DNA from: Adiantum capillus-veneris
Lineage: Eukaryota; Streptophyta; Polypodiopsida; Polypodiales; Pteridaceae
Assembly (NCBI GenBank): GCA_014529385.2
Contig: CM043955.1
Span: 138,187,108 to 138,251,107, forward strand
Length of the DNA: 64,000 bases
Direction: 5' to 3'
A program made the translations under genes and the position numbers. Positions within the stretch are counted from its first letter, which is position 1, and each line of letters begins with the position of its first letter. A model generated the notes under the pieces. That model was not told the DNA's origin. It worked only from the letters and a program-made list of their open reading frames with translations, and made no database searches. Of the stretch, positions 10,635 to 21,233 are shown piece by piece.

Positions 10635-11630
10635 CTTATCCAAGATTGGGGAAACAACTATCTGTACTTGAAGCAGGTGGGATCTATAACAAGAGTCAAT
10701 CTAAAAGATCACACTTATAGAGATGTCTTGAAAACACCCATCCAAGAGTTTGATTCGGTCCCTTCTGCTAAAATTGAACTCCCATCCTGGTTAAACAAAA
10801 ACACTCCTATTTTGATGTGCAGAGCTTCAGAAAATGGAAGCTTAAGACGAGAAGAATGTATCCTAGAAAGGGACTGCACAGACGAAGCCTACATACGAGA
10901 ACCCTTTCCAGAGCATTTATTTGAGCCATTCGAGTGGAAATTTTAGCGACAATGAATGTATGTGTGAATACGTCTATGCCTACTCAATTCTGCAATGAGG
11001 ATGGCTACGACATAATTCCCATCCAAATGATGCCAGCCCTCAACATTGAAAACAAAGATGAGGAACCCAAGGACTTGATGAAAGCTCAACAAGTCTTTTC
11101 GGACCTCTATTACGATGCAAATGATGAGTTAGATGAACACTCAGCTACCTTAGAAGATTCGGGGTCAGAAAAAGAGCATACGAGAGCTCAGTTACTCTTA
11201 AAGGGAGGGGCGAAAAAGTTTTTTGACTTTCCAAACCAAAAATCAAGAAGACAAAAATGGTATGGATGAAGAGAGACACCAATATCGTGAAACACGACCT
11301 ATGCCATCAATCTCCAATAAAACATAATTCCTGATGCAGATAAATGCTAATGATTGTGTCAAGGACAAAATAACTGGCAGATATCCTTCAAACAAAAACT
11401 CAGAAATGTCTCAGACATCGAGAAAAACAAGGAAGGATACTCAAGAAAAATCTTAGGATAAAAACCACTCATGACCAAAGTCGAGCGGAAAAAGAAATAT
11501 CAAGAGTTGAAAAAAGTTGTAAAGGAGATATACACAACCGAAATGGAAACCACGGAAGAGGATGGTAAGGATGTAATGCATGTTTCATCCCATTACAAAA
11601 AGTATACTCTCCAAGATCGGAAAATCATAA

Positions 11631-13226
11631 TTGAACAACCTGTTAGGGAACTACGGAAACAAGGTGAATCTTACGAAGGGCATGAAAAGGGTAGACTTGG
11701 CTGAACCAGGAGAAGAGCCTAGACCTACTTACATTGCGAATGACCTAACAGAAGAAGAAGAAAAGCTTTTGTTGAGCTTGTTAAAGGAATACCGAGATAT
11801 CTTCGCTTGGTTTTACAAGGATCTCAAGGGTGTTGATCCAGAAATCTGTCAACATACTATACCCATGAGAGATGATGCGAAACCAAGTAAACAGAGACCA
11901 TACACTTGTAAGGAAACATTTGCCAGGATGATCAAAGAAGAGAGTGAAAAACTAAAGGAAGTTGAATTTATTTACAAAATTGAACACACAGATTGGGTGT
12001 CTCCAATTGTGGTAGTACCTAAGAAGAATGGGAAATTATGAGTGTGTGTTAATCTCAAAAAGGTGAATGCAGCTACCATTAGATACAACTTTCCTCTTCC
12101 GATAACTGAGCATTTTTTAGAGCGAGTTGCAGGAAAAGAATCTTACAGCTTCGTAGACGGCTTTTGGGGATACAATCAACTTTTGGTTGACCCAAAAGAT
12201 CAGTATAAAATTGCTTTTGCAATAGAATGGGATATATTTGGCTATCGAGTTATGCTGTTTGGGTTAATTAATGCTCCAGCCACGTTTCAAAGGTTGATGA
12301 TCCATGCTTTCAAAGAGTATCTTCAGAAATTCTTAGAAGTATATATGGATGATCTATGCATACATTCGTCAATCCGGGCTGATCATTTTGAGCACCTCAA
12401 AAAGATATTTGAGAAATGTAGACTTTATAGGATTTGCTTAAATCTTGAAAAGTGCACATTCATGGAAAGACAAGGGAAAGTTCTTGGACAATAGTGTCTA
12501 AAAATGGCATAGCTACTGATATTGAGAAGATTCATGTCATTGCTAATTTGCTAGACCAACAACAGTCAAGGGGGTACAATCCTTCATGGGACATTGTGGA
12601 TATTACCGACGGTTCATCTACATGTATGCTATAATTGCAAAACCCATGTATAGCTTGATTACGCACTTTGAATGGATCGAGGCATGTGAAGAATCCTTCA
12701 TGAATCTTAAGCAAGCTCTCACCTCAGCTCCAATATTGAAAGCACCAGATTGGGATAAGGTATTCCACGTACATGTAGATGCTTCAAACTTTGCTATTGG
12801 TTGTATACTAGTTCATCCAGGAGATGGGAAAATTGACTTTCCTATTTCTTATGCTAGCCGACAATTGAACATAGCAGAAAAGAATTACACCACCACCGAA
12901 AGAGAAGGACTAGGAATGATCTATGCCGTTAAAAAGTATAGACATTACCATCAACCAACAAGTTTGTATTCTTTGTGGACCACCAAGCTTTGTTGTATTT
13001 GGTCAACAAGCCATGCAGCACAGGGAGAATAGTTAGATGGTTCATCATTCTTCTCGAATTTGATTTCACTGTGGTTGTAAAAAAAGGCACTACACATCAA
13101 CGAGCAGATCATTTGTCAAGGATTGTTTCAGGGGAATTACCTAAAGGGGTAGATGATGATTTACCAAATGCCTATTTGTTCTCTGTGGAAATGATACCTA
13201 GATGGTCAAAAACATTGTGTCATTGA
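11631..13226 (+). pseudogene. Reverse transcriptase and RNase H, element B
   Basis: RT spans 11631-12494: TDWVSPIVVVPKKNGKL, a TGA at 12039-12041, VCVNLKKVNAATIRYNFPLP, FGLINAPATFQRLM and the active site VYMDDL at about 12340. RNase H spans about 12690-13190: HVHVDASNFAIGCIL, TTTEREGLGMIYAVKKY, a frameshift, VDHQALLYLV, and QRADHLSR at the end. The frame is broken at 12041, 12494 and near 12955. The TGA at 12039 also occurs in element G at the identical codon. Together these enzymes copy the element RNA into DNA. Confidence 0.85.
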
Positions 13227-15043
13227 TGACAATAGCTCAAGTGGATTCACAAATACCACTTCCTATCACAATCAATTTAATTGAGAAATTGGCTATGTAT
13301 CAATTACTAGCTGGAAGGCTATATAAAAGAAATCGGGATGGGGTATTGCCTTTATGCATTAACCCTAAAGAAAAAGAACAATACCTAAGTCAAGCACATG
13401 TACCATAGTAGGACTTCACTTTTCGGAATAACAAACTATGCAACGAATCTTGAGACTTGGAGTATTTTGGCCAATTATGTGGAGAGATGTTAAATCTTTT
13501 GTAAAAGATTGCCCTCAATGTCAAAAACCAACACCCATTCCTCATGTAACATTGTTTCAAATGTCACCTATTCCTAAGTGGATTAATTATCTGGTTACTT
13601 ACTTATCGAGCCGAACATTTCCTGAGGATATGAGTAAACGCCGTCAAAGATCAATTGAAACTGAAGCAAGAGAATATGCTCTTATTGGGAACCAATTGTA
13701 TCGGAGAGGTAAAGATCAACATTTACATCTTTGTGCAAATGAAAACGAGTATATTTTGATTATAGAACAAGCACATGCTGGATTAGCTGGAGGGCACTTT
13801 TCTAGTGAGACCATCGCAAGAGCAATTTTGATGGCACGCATATGGTGGCAAACACTTTTTGCAGATGCTAAAGAATATGTTCGAAGGTGTGATGCTTGTC
13901 AACGAGAAAAATGCCAAGACGAGTAGACAGCATGCCCTTAAGAACAATGATGGGGCTAGAGCCTTCGCAAAATGGGGTATAGATTTTGTTGGACCGATAC
14001 AGCCACCTGCTTATAGAACCCAAGCTCAATATATCATTGTAGCTATGGACTATTTGACCAAGTGGGCCGAGGCTAAAGCAACCCAAAAGAATGATGCCAG
14101 AACCACTGCTGCATTCTTTTATGAGTATGTATTCACGAGATATGGACTACCAATAGAGATTGTCAGTGATCAGGGAACTCATTTCCTCAATGAGGTAATA
14201 GATTATTTGCTTAATGAGTTTATGGTCATCCATAACAAATCAGCTCCCTATCACCCACAAGCAAACAGACAAGCTGAGCATACGAATAAAATTCTTAGCT
14301 TGGTACTGACCAAAGTGGTTAGTTCAAGAAGGACAGACTGAGTAATGAATCTCCATGCTGCTCTATGGGCTTATCGAGTTTCATTCAAAACAGCTCTAAA
14401 TGCTACACCCTTTAACCTTGTTTATGGTCTTGATGCCATACTGCCAATAGAAGTTCTATTGCCGAAATTAAGGGTAGCACAGAGTCTTGAGTGGACTGGA
14501 CATGAATTGTCAAAAAGACTTGAAGATTTGGAAAAGCTAGACGAGAAAAGGCTAACTGTTGTAGCTCATATCTATGCACAAAAGCGGAAACAAAAACAGT
14601 TTTTTGATTCCCACTTAGTCACTAAAATCTTCAAGAAAGGGGACTTAGTTCTCGTCTATTCCCTTAAGGAACACATTCCCAAGTTTAAGAAAAAGGGAAA
14701 CGGACCATTTATCATTGAAGATGCATCTCCAAGTGGAGTAGTAAAATTGTCCACCCTAGATGGTGAACCAATGGCTAATTGGATTAGTGGATGTCGTTTA
14801 AAGAAATACAATTTGCCACTAACCAATGAATTGCTAGAGAGAATGCATGCATCCAAACAAAGAAAGATCAAACGACATCAGGTTATTGATGAAGCCCAAG
14901 AGGAAGCTAGGCTTCGAGTATTCAAGTGGAAAGCTGCTCTCAAGAATCAACAGATACCGATTCCCATCAACACTTTGGAAATAGATGATCGACAATGGGA
15001 ATTACCTAAAGACGCAGTTTCAACAAATGATGAGACTGGTTAG
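13227..15043 (+). pseudogene. Integrase with two H2C2 zinc-binding domains, element B
   Basis: The first zinc-binding unit is divergent: LYKRNRDGVLPLC, QAHVP, an in-frame stop, LHF, then CPQC (13320-13530). A linker and a second, canonical unit follow (LYRRGKDQHLHLC, EQAHAGLAGGHFSS, WWQTLFADAKEYVRRCDACQ, 13690-13910). The DDE core is at about 13970-14340 with the triad visible: GIDFVGP, SDQGTHF, RQAEHTN. A TGA at 14339 replaces the Trp of the usual TDW. The C-terminal domain (14345-15043: LWAYRVSFKTALNATPF, GDLVLVYSLKEH, WISGCRLKKYNLP) has no chromodomain and closely matches element A. A +1 frameshift near 15043 separates it from the next domain. Confidence 0.8.
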
Positions 15044-15048
15044 ATGGA

Positions 15049-15822
15049 GTGGATCTGCGCATCAAAGTACAGCTCAACAATCATAGCACCAATGCTTTGG
15101 TAGATACAGAAGCTAGAGTGAATGCAGTCAGTTATTCCACATACAAGAAGGCAACAAGTCAAGCATTGACAGCAGGAATAGTGACAATCCAAGGATGCAA
15201 CAAGAATCCAAATCCAACATTGGGAGTAGTCAACTTGAACGTGGTAGTACATGGATGTTCATGTCCTCATCAGTTTGTATGCTTGCCAGATGAACACATG
15301 AATGAAATGATGATTCTTGGAATTCCCTGGATGCGTACATACAAAGCAGTACCAGATTGGGATACAAATCAACTAAAGCTATCACCTAAAGAAGGGCAAC
15401 TCATTGTTCCAATTGCACCAAGCAAGGAGGAATGGAAAAGAAGAAATCAGTAGACCAATCCACGAAGCCAGTCTTCTCCATCCCCTCGACAATCAAATAC
15501 TACATGTAGTATGCAAGGAGTTATGAAAATTTGGGTACCAAAAGCACAGCTTAAGGATAAACCGATTCAGATCTGGGTACCTAAAACTTCACCGAAGAAA
15601 CAAAAGAAGGTTCCAAGGATTCGAACACAGAATCGAGAATCTCCGAGCAAGGAACCTAACATGAAAAGGATTTGGAAGAAAAAAGAGCACTTATCTTCTC
15701 CACAAACCGCAAAACCAATCAAGCAGTGGCGAGTTAAGTCTCAACAGACTCCACCACACCACGAGCACCAAGCCGATCGAGCCACCAATGGAGAGAGAAA
15801 GCTCGACAACAGTCGAAAGTGA
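15049..15822 (+). CDS. Second retropepsin-like domain with WVPK repeats, element B
   Basis: A beta-rich domain carries ALVDTEARVNAVS, a DTG motif with Gly changed to Glu, then MILGIPWMRTYKAVPDW about 90 residues later (15049-15453). After a stop at 15451 a basic tail (15511-15822) has repeated Trp motifs: KIWVPKA, QIWVPKT, KRIWKKK, KQWRVKS. Element A has the same domain and tail at the same place but with a different active-site change (NTG), so the common ancestor probably had an intact DTGA. The first triplet is GTG rather than ATG, and the domain is best read as the C-terminal end of the integrase polyprotein. Role unknown: a second protease, or a non-catalytic binding domain. Confidence 0.65.
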
Positions 15823-16089
15823 TACCAACAGCTCAAGCAATAAGAGTGCTAAAGCACCCTGATGGTACAATCAAGCAGAGAGCACAAAAGCTACAAGATT
15901 TGCTCTCTGGAAGACATCAGCAGCAAACCTCGACACAGAAACCCTTGAGTTAATTACTCAAGACCCAGCTCTTGCACAGCATATTTGTTTGAATTGCATT
16001 GATCTTCATATCATGGTAAAGCCAATCACGGCTATGCATAGACACAATTGTTCAACCCATGCACACAGCCGTCCAGGAGTACGCTATCT

Positions 16090-16105
16090 AGGAGGGGTGG
16101 AAGGG
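16090..16105 (+). other. Internal polypurine tract, element B
   Basis: AGGAGGGGTGGAAGGG corresponds to the internal tract of A at 2045 and resembles B's own terminal tract at 36784. The flanking block CGTCCAGGAGTACGC...CTAGGAGG is shared with A. The preceding 15823-16089 shows no gene. Confidence 0.55.
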
Positions 16106-18337
16106 CACTAAGTACTAAGCAATTAAGGGCAATCTTTGAAGAGGGAGGAAAGGGTTCTATGTTAACGTGTGATTTTTCATAAAATTACCTAATAATGCCC
16201 TTATAATTCATCATCAAGGGAAAATTCATTGATAAGATCTTTCCGATGAGCGTAAATAGTGTATATACTATCAAAAAATCATCAAAAATAGTCCTTTTTT
16301 TAGTATATTTCATCATTTTTGTTGATAAGGAGGCTCAAAAATAGAGAAATCCAACAAAAGACAATAAAGCTGTGTTTTTCAATGGATTTTCTTAATTATT
16401 GGATTTTTACTTTACTTTTTTAGAGCATTTTGCTATTTTCTTTGATTTTTTTAAAATAAATAGGTCAAAATTACTAATAAATAGCAGGGAAGCTCATATG
16501 AAAAAATGGAAGACACAATGGTGATCAGAAAAACAAGGTGGACAATCACAAAAAATTTCGATGAAATCAGAAGATAGAAGCGGGAAGCCTAAATTAGGCG
16601 GCTAGGCCTACTTTTGCAAAATTCTTGCAGAATGAGCTACAGGAATCCGATCAGGAAAATTTTGGAGTCTAACATAGATTTCACGGCCTAGTAGGACTAA
16701 CGGGGGAATCTGGGAAAATTTGGTTCGGGAAGTCCAGGTATAGATATCCATGGTAGGCTAAAACCACCTCATTTTCACATGGAGCCTTTGTAGAGAAAGA
16801 TTTTAGCCTCTTTCGCGCGACATTTCCGAAGCCCACAGTTGACCATTTTCAACGTCGTCTCACACGAGACATGAGGGGTAAGTTCTTTACTCAATAATGA
16901 TCCATTTTGTACGGCCGGTAGCTGGTCTAAAGCCTTAGAAAAACCCTAGAAACCGAGCAGTGCACGAAGACCTACAACCTAAAACTGACCATAGCGGCCT
17001 GCCAGCTTGACCAAATCGAATGGGATTTGAACCATAGCATGCCCTAACATAATAGAGCCTTTCTATACCATCAGATGACCATTTGGCTGGGGTCAAGGGG
17101 GTTCCCAGTAGAAAAGTTAGGTTTTTGGCAAATGCCAGAATTCCGATTTGACTCCACGATGGCTTGCTAATGAGGTCCATATACAATGTTATGATTGGTT
17201 TGGTGAAATCCATCAAGCAATGCCCTCGAAAAGCCAAAAATGGCTCAAAGGTTACAAAGCGTCAAACTCAACATACGAGGCCAAACTGACTCTAAATGAG
17301 CCAGAATTGGACAGGTTGCTTCACGAATATGTTACGGACAAGTCCAAAGCCTCAAAGTTGACCGACCAACCCAACAGACAGAGTAGTCACAAAAAATGGT
17401 GATTTCAAAGTCAACAGAGCACAAAGTGATGCCGGCATGACCAAACTTGACCAAATTCAATTTAGGACTTGTCTTAGGTGTATGAAACATGTCTAGGTCA
17501 AAATTTGTGGGTTTTGCAAAGTTTTTGTCATTGAAGTTAACAATCGCGATTATTTAATTTTGCATCATTTTTGCTTGGAAATTGTCAAATCATCTCACCT
17601 ATCATGTTTACACACCTATTGCATGCCAAAAGTCAAGTATGAGCCAAAACCATTACTTGTGAAATTGCCAAAAAAATGCAAAGAAGTCTTTCTGCAAGCC
17701 AAAATTTGGGTTATGAACAACTTTTCTTGATCCAATTCACCTCAGATCTCATACCCAAGGTCTATATCATGCCTAAAACCAATTTGTACCAAAAAAATGT
17801 CAATTTTGGAAGAAAAGTTAATAATCACGATTATTTACTTTTTGGTCAAAATTGGGGAATTTTGATATTTGGCCATCATACATCCAAAGTACATGTTGTG
17901 ATAAGCCCACTAGCCAACTTTGAATCAATTTGGAGTTCAAAATCTCAAATTTCCTTTATATCTACCGTGTTAGAGACCTAAAGCCAAAACCTGGTACCAT
18001 TTTCAACGTGTGTATCCAAATGAGCCCATAATTCACTCAGAGCATGTATTGGGTATATACTTCAAGCCTATAAAGCCAAGTTTGCAAAAAGTTGGAAATT
18101 TTTCTCAGCTGCAAATAATCGCGATTATTTACTTTGGTTGCAAATTTTTGTTTTGACCATACAATTTTGTTCCTTGCATGATTTTATGCATCTTTGCTTG
18201 TTTAAAAATTGATTTGAATCATTTGGACCACATTGATTTGAATCATTTGGACCACATTGTCAGCATTTCAATCTAAAAGGACATTCCAGAGAAAAATCTG
18301 ACAAATCTGCTAACTTTGCACTCTATTCACTGAACAG
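16106..18337 (+). promoter_or_regulatory. Spacer with putative ORF3 promoter and 1.46-kb intron, element B
   Basis: The spacer has no gene. Its first 200 bp align with the spacer of A (GTGTGATTTTT, ATAATGCCCTTATAATTCATCA). Proposed donor: GACATGAGGG|GTAAGT at 16877/16878. Proposed acceptor: AACAG at 18333-18337, five bases before the ORF3 ATG, with a CTAAC branch-point-like site 27 bases upstream (18310-18314). Element G has the same GCTAACTT...AACAG|GA arrangement in front of its ORF3. The AATCGCGATT palindromes lie within this intron. Confidence 0.5.
17542..18130 (+). repeat. Dispersed palindromes of element B
   Basis: AATCGCGATT occurs at 17542-17551, AATCACGATT at 17823-17832, and the full 18-bp palindrome AAATAATCGCGATTATTT at 18113-18130. 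Another AATCGCGATT is in the 3' LTR at 37374-37383. The TATTTA(A/C)TTT context on the right side is shared by the three spacer copies. All spacer copies are inside the putative ORF3 intron, as in A, but the word differs from that of A apart from the TCGCGA core. Confidence 0.7.
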
Positions 18338-18342
18338 GAGCA

Positions 18343-19047
18343 ATGCAAGCAGCGGAGAGGGCCAAGAAGAAGCTAAACCAGAAAGAGAAACTACAAGAAC
18401 TGCTTGCGTATCAACTGGACCCCGAGTCAGTCAAAGCGGCAAAGGCATCCTACCTTTCTAAAGAACAGCTGTGGAAGAGCACCACACTACAGTCCTCACT
18501 GGTAGGTTCAAGAGTGAAGAAGGTCATCAGGTGGAGTTGCAGCTCCTGCCTAAAGAGGTCTATGATGTAGCTGCCAAGCCAAAAACCAAAGAGGCTAACC
18601 GCAGGTTGGGGCTCAGGCATTTCTACGAACAAGAGCCTTGCGGAGTGGAATTTCAGAAAGCTTACGTGCTTCTATCCACCATCAAAGAGGATGGAACCGC
18701 ACAAATATCTGACACCCAAGGGAACAAGGTGGAGGTAGTAAGTACAAAAGAGATAGTGGCAGAGGCACTCAGATTGCCCACTGAAGGAATGACCATGCAA
18801 GCAAGAGACAGGAAAATCGCAGACACATTTGCCAAGGAGACAGCCGCAGCTACATTTTTCGATCTTATCCTCAAACAGGTGGAAGAGCCAGCCCGTTTGT
18901 ACCATCAACACTTTCATTTTCTGGCAAAAAGGCCACCAAGGTACACTACACCAAATCACGCCGTGGCCACCACCTTCACTCACGTTCTTAAGTCAACAAC
19001 AAGGCAGCCTGTGGACCACGTGCAGTATGTCTTGACAACCTTGAAGG
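18343..19047 (+). pseudogene. ORF3 N-terminal domain, element B
   Basis: The ATG at 18343 comes five bases after a splice-like acceptor (MQAAERAKKKLNQKEKLQEL). A frameshift near 18475-18500 moves the reading to the frame with LTGRFKSEEGHQVELQLLPKEV. Shared family motifs are TIKEDGTAQISD, KEIVAEALRL, LAKRPPRYTTP and AVATTFTHVL. They align with G (52793-53301 plus 41700-41815) and A (4841-5340). The domain is cut at 19047 by a 551-bp insertion and resumes at 19599. Function unknown. Confidence 0.7.
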
Positions 19048-19598
19048 GCACTTCAAAAGAAGAAGTAGTTTACAAAGGCATTAAACCCTTGATAGAGCTT
19101 TCGCCTTGCTTCACTCTCACCACCTCACACTCACCTTGTTGCATCAACTTCACACTATGAAATGTGTGTAGAAATGGCCTCCTTTTATAGGCCAAAAGGG
19201 CTGCCCTCTCTTATGAGAGACAGCCATGTGTAGCCGCCCTTGTGCGAACAAGTCCAAATCGGACCCTCCAATCCACCCATGTGTGGCCACCCTTGAGAAG
19301 ACAAGTCCGCTTTTAAATTCGGCCACCGGCCAACCGACCGGTTGTTTTCTGACCAATTTTCGGCCGCCGTACGGCCATAATATTCCGACGAAAAGGAATA
19401 TTCCAGCGAAAAAAAAGTCTCGGGGGCCTCCGTCTCCGAGGCCTCTAAAGTTGCCCCTGATTCTTGTTCGTGAAAATTTTGGTTTCCGGTGAGTGATTTT
19501 CCTTCACGCAAGATGGCTTCTCCTCATAATGGCGGCCTTACAAATGTGCGCTTTTACCACAAAAAATTACAAGGGTAAATCAGGCTCCATACTTAACA
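19048..19598 (-). mobile_element. 551-bp LTR-like insertion in ORF3 of element B
   Basis: The block is flanked by GAAGG at 19043-19047 and 19599-19603. Removing it rejoins ORF3 so that the codons line up with element G. On the minus strand it starts TGTTAAGTATGG and holds CTATAAAAGG near 19180, as in an LTR promoter. The other end does not show the expected CA, so a solo or partial LTR is likely but not certain. The block is rich in CG and GGCC compared with its surroundings. Confidence 0.5.
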
Positions 19599-21233
19599 GA
19601 AGGAAGGAAAAATCACATACTTGGGCTCGCCATGTTGACTAGAATAGGCTATCATGCCATCGGCATGGCCGACAACCTACCGTCTGCCCCTGATCAGAAT
19701 ACATGGATTTTGGCAACACAACCCTCTCCACGAGCTACAAGGTCAGGTAAAAGGTCACAGAAATCAAATGATGAGTCAGCTGACATCTCACCAGAGTGGC
19801 ATAGCAGCGAGAGCTCTGACAACGAAGAAAAGAGAGCTCGAAGAGAAGAGATGAAGAGGAAAGCTTTGGCTGCACACCAAGAGGAGCCAGCTCAAAAACA
19901 AGTGCCTTTTAAAAGAGAAAAACAGGCTTACCAGCACAGTAGGCAAGCACAAGGGAAGGACCCAAAAAAGTGGGTACCCACAAGACTGAAAGGACCTCAA
20001 ACAAAGAATCATACCAGAAAAGAGGCAGGAGATTCCACAAAATATTTAGAAAGAATGTACCAAGAAGTCGAGGCCCTAAAGCTAAAAGAGGTAGAAGAAG
20101 CTGCAAAGAGAGCTGAGGAAACGGCTACATAAGAGCAAAGCCATGGATCTCCCCGACCTGCCTCACCGCCTCCGGAACAACAAGACCATCCCATGCCTAG
20201 CCCACCACTATCACCAGTAGGCAAAGGTACCAAAGAAGAAGCAGAGACTGAAAAAGAGAAAGTTCTGAGTCCACCCAACGAACAAAATCTACACAAAAAT
20301 TTGACCACACCGAGGACGGACATAAGGGAAAAGAAGCCGAGCCAGAACCGGAGCAGGCAGCAGAAGAGACTCAAAAGTCGGAGGAAGAAACTGATAAGGA
20401 AGCAGATATAGAAAAAGAGCCTACCACTACACATGAGACAGAGCCCGAGCCAGAGAAGGTAGAAAGGCCTGCACCTGAAGAGACAGCAAGTGTTGAGACC
20501 ACACTATCCACTTCTACTCAGTCAGAAAATTCTGAGGCATCAAAGTCTCAGGATGGCCAAGAAGAAGACTCACCATCTACCTCCACACAAGAACCCCCAG
20601 CAATTACGACACAGCAAGAAGCAACACACAAGGCTGCAGGCACATCCTAGCTAGCAAGACAGGAGGAGTGGCAGTCAAATGATGAAGTGATAATACAGGT
20701 CAATGAATATGCACGTCAGATGCAGGAAATGACGGAGAGACTCCGTTCAGCAGCTTTGAACCGCAGCACAAAGGCCAAGGAACTGGAAATGATAATCGAC
20801 GCTCTTCAAGGAGAGCTAGAAGACAGGATGATTATCATCACTGATCTCCAAAGGCAAGTGCAACAGCTGAAGGCAAAAGCGAATCAGCATCAGATGGCTA
20901 GAGATAAACAACAAAAAGAAATGGAGGAGCTAGGTGACCTCCTCACCAAATTATTTGATGCCTATAAGGTAAAAGACGAGAAGCTGACAAAAGTCACGAA
21001 TGAACTTCTTACAACCTCTCTATCAGCTCAGAAAATTCAAGTGCAGTTAGATGTTGCCAATGCTTCCCTGCAATATTCTGAACAAAGAATCAATGATCAT
21101 GCCATTTTCTAATGGCAAATCAGAGAAAACCCAATCGTGGCCTCGATCAATGGAACTGATCAAGTGTACAAGGAACTTGAAAAGAAAAACAAGGACTTAG
21201 AATTGGAATTAAATCTTGAACAATCACAGCGTT
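19599..21233 (+). pseudogene. ORF3 charged linker and first coiled coil, element B
   Basis: A segment matching G follows the insertion (LTRIGYHAIG...PSAPDQNTW against LTTKVVYGALH...PPSQNDW in G). A long Glu/Lys/Pro/Ser/Thr-rich low-complexity linker runs 19740-20650 with several frame changes. The coiled coil is at 20687-21233 (MQEMTERLRSAALN, LQRQVQQLKAKAN, KKNKDLELELNLEQSQ). Element C interrupts the coiled coil exactly after ...SQR, and it resumes at 35541 with RDLALMRVQREE. The linker suggests a disordered spacer between two folded ends. Confidence 0.65.

Noticed and set aside
20009-20434. Leu/Phe/Ser-rich minus-strand frame resembling a membrane protein
   Set aside because: It is the antisense of the Glu/Lys-rich ORF3 linker, which always gives Leu/Phe/Ser on the other strand. 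The same applies to frames on the plus strand at 40608-40988.
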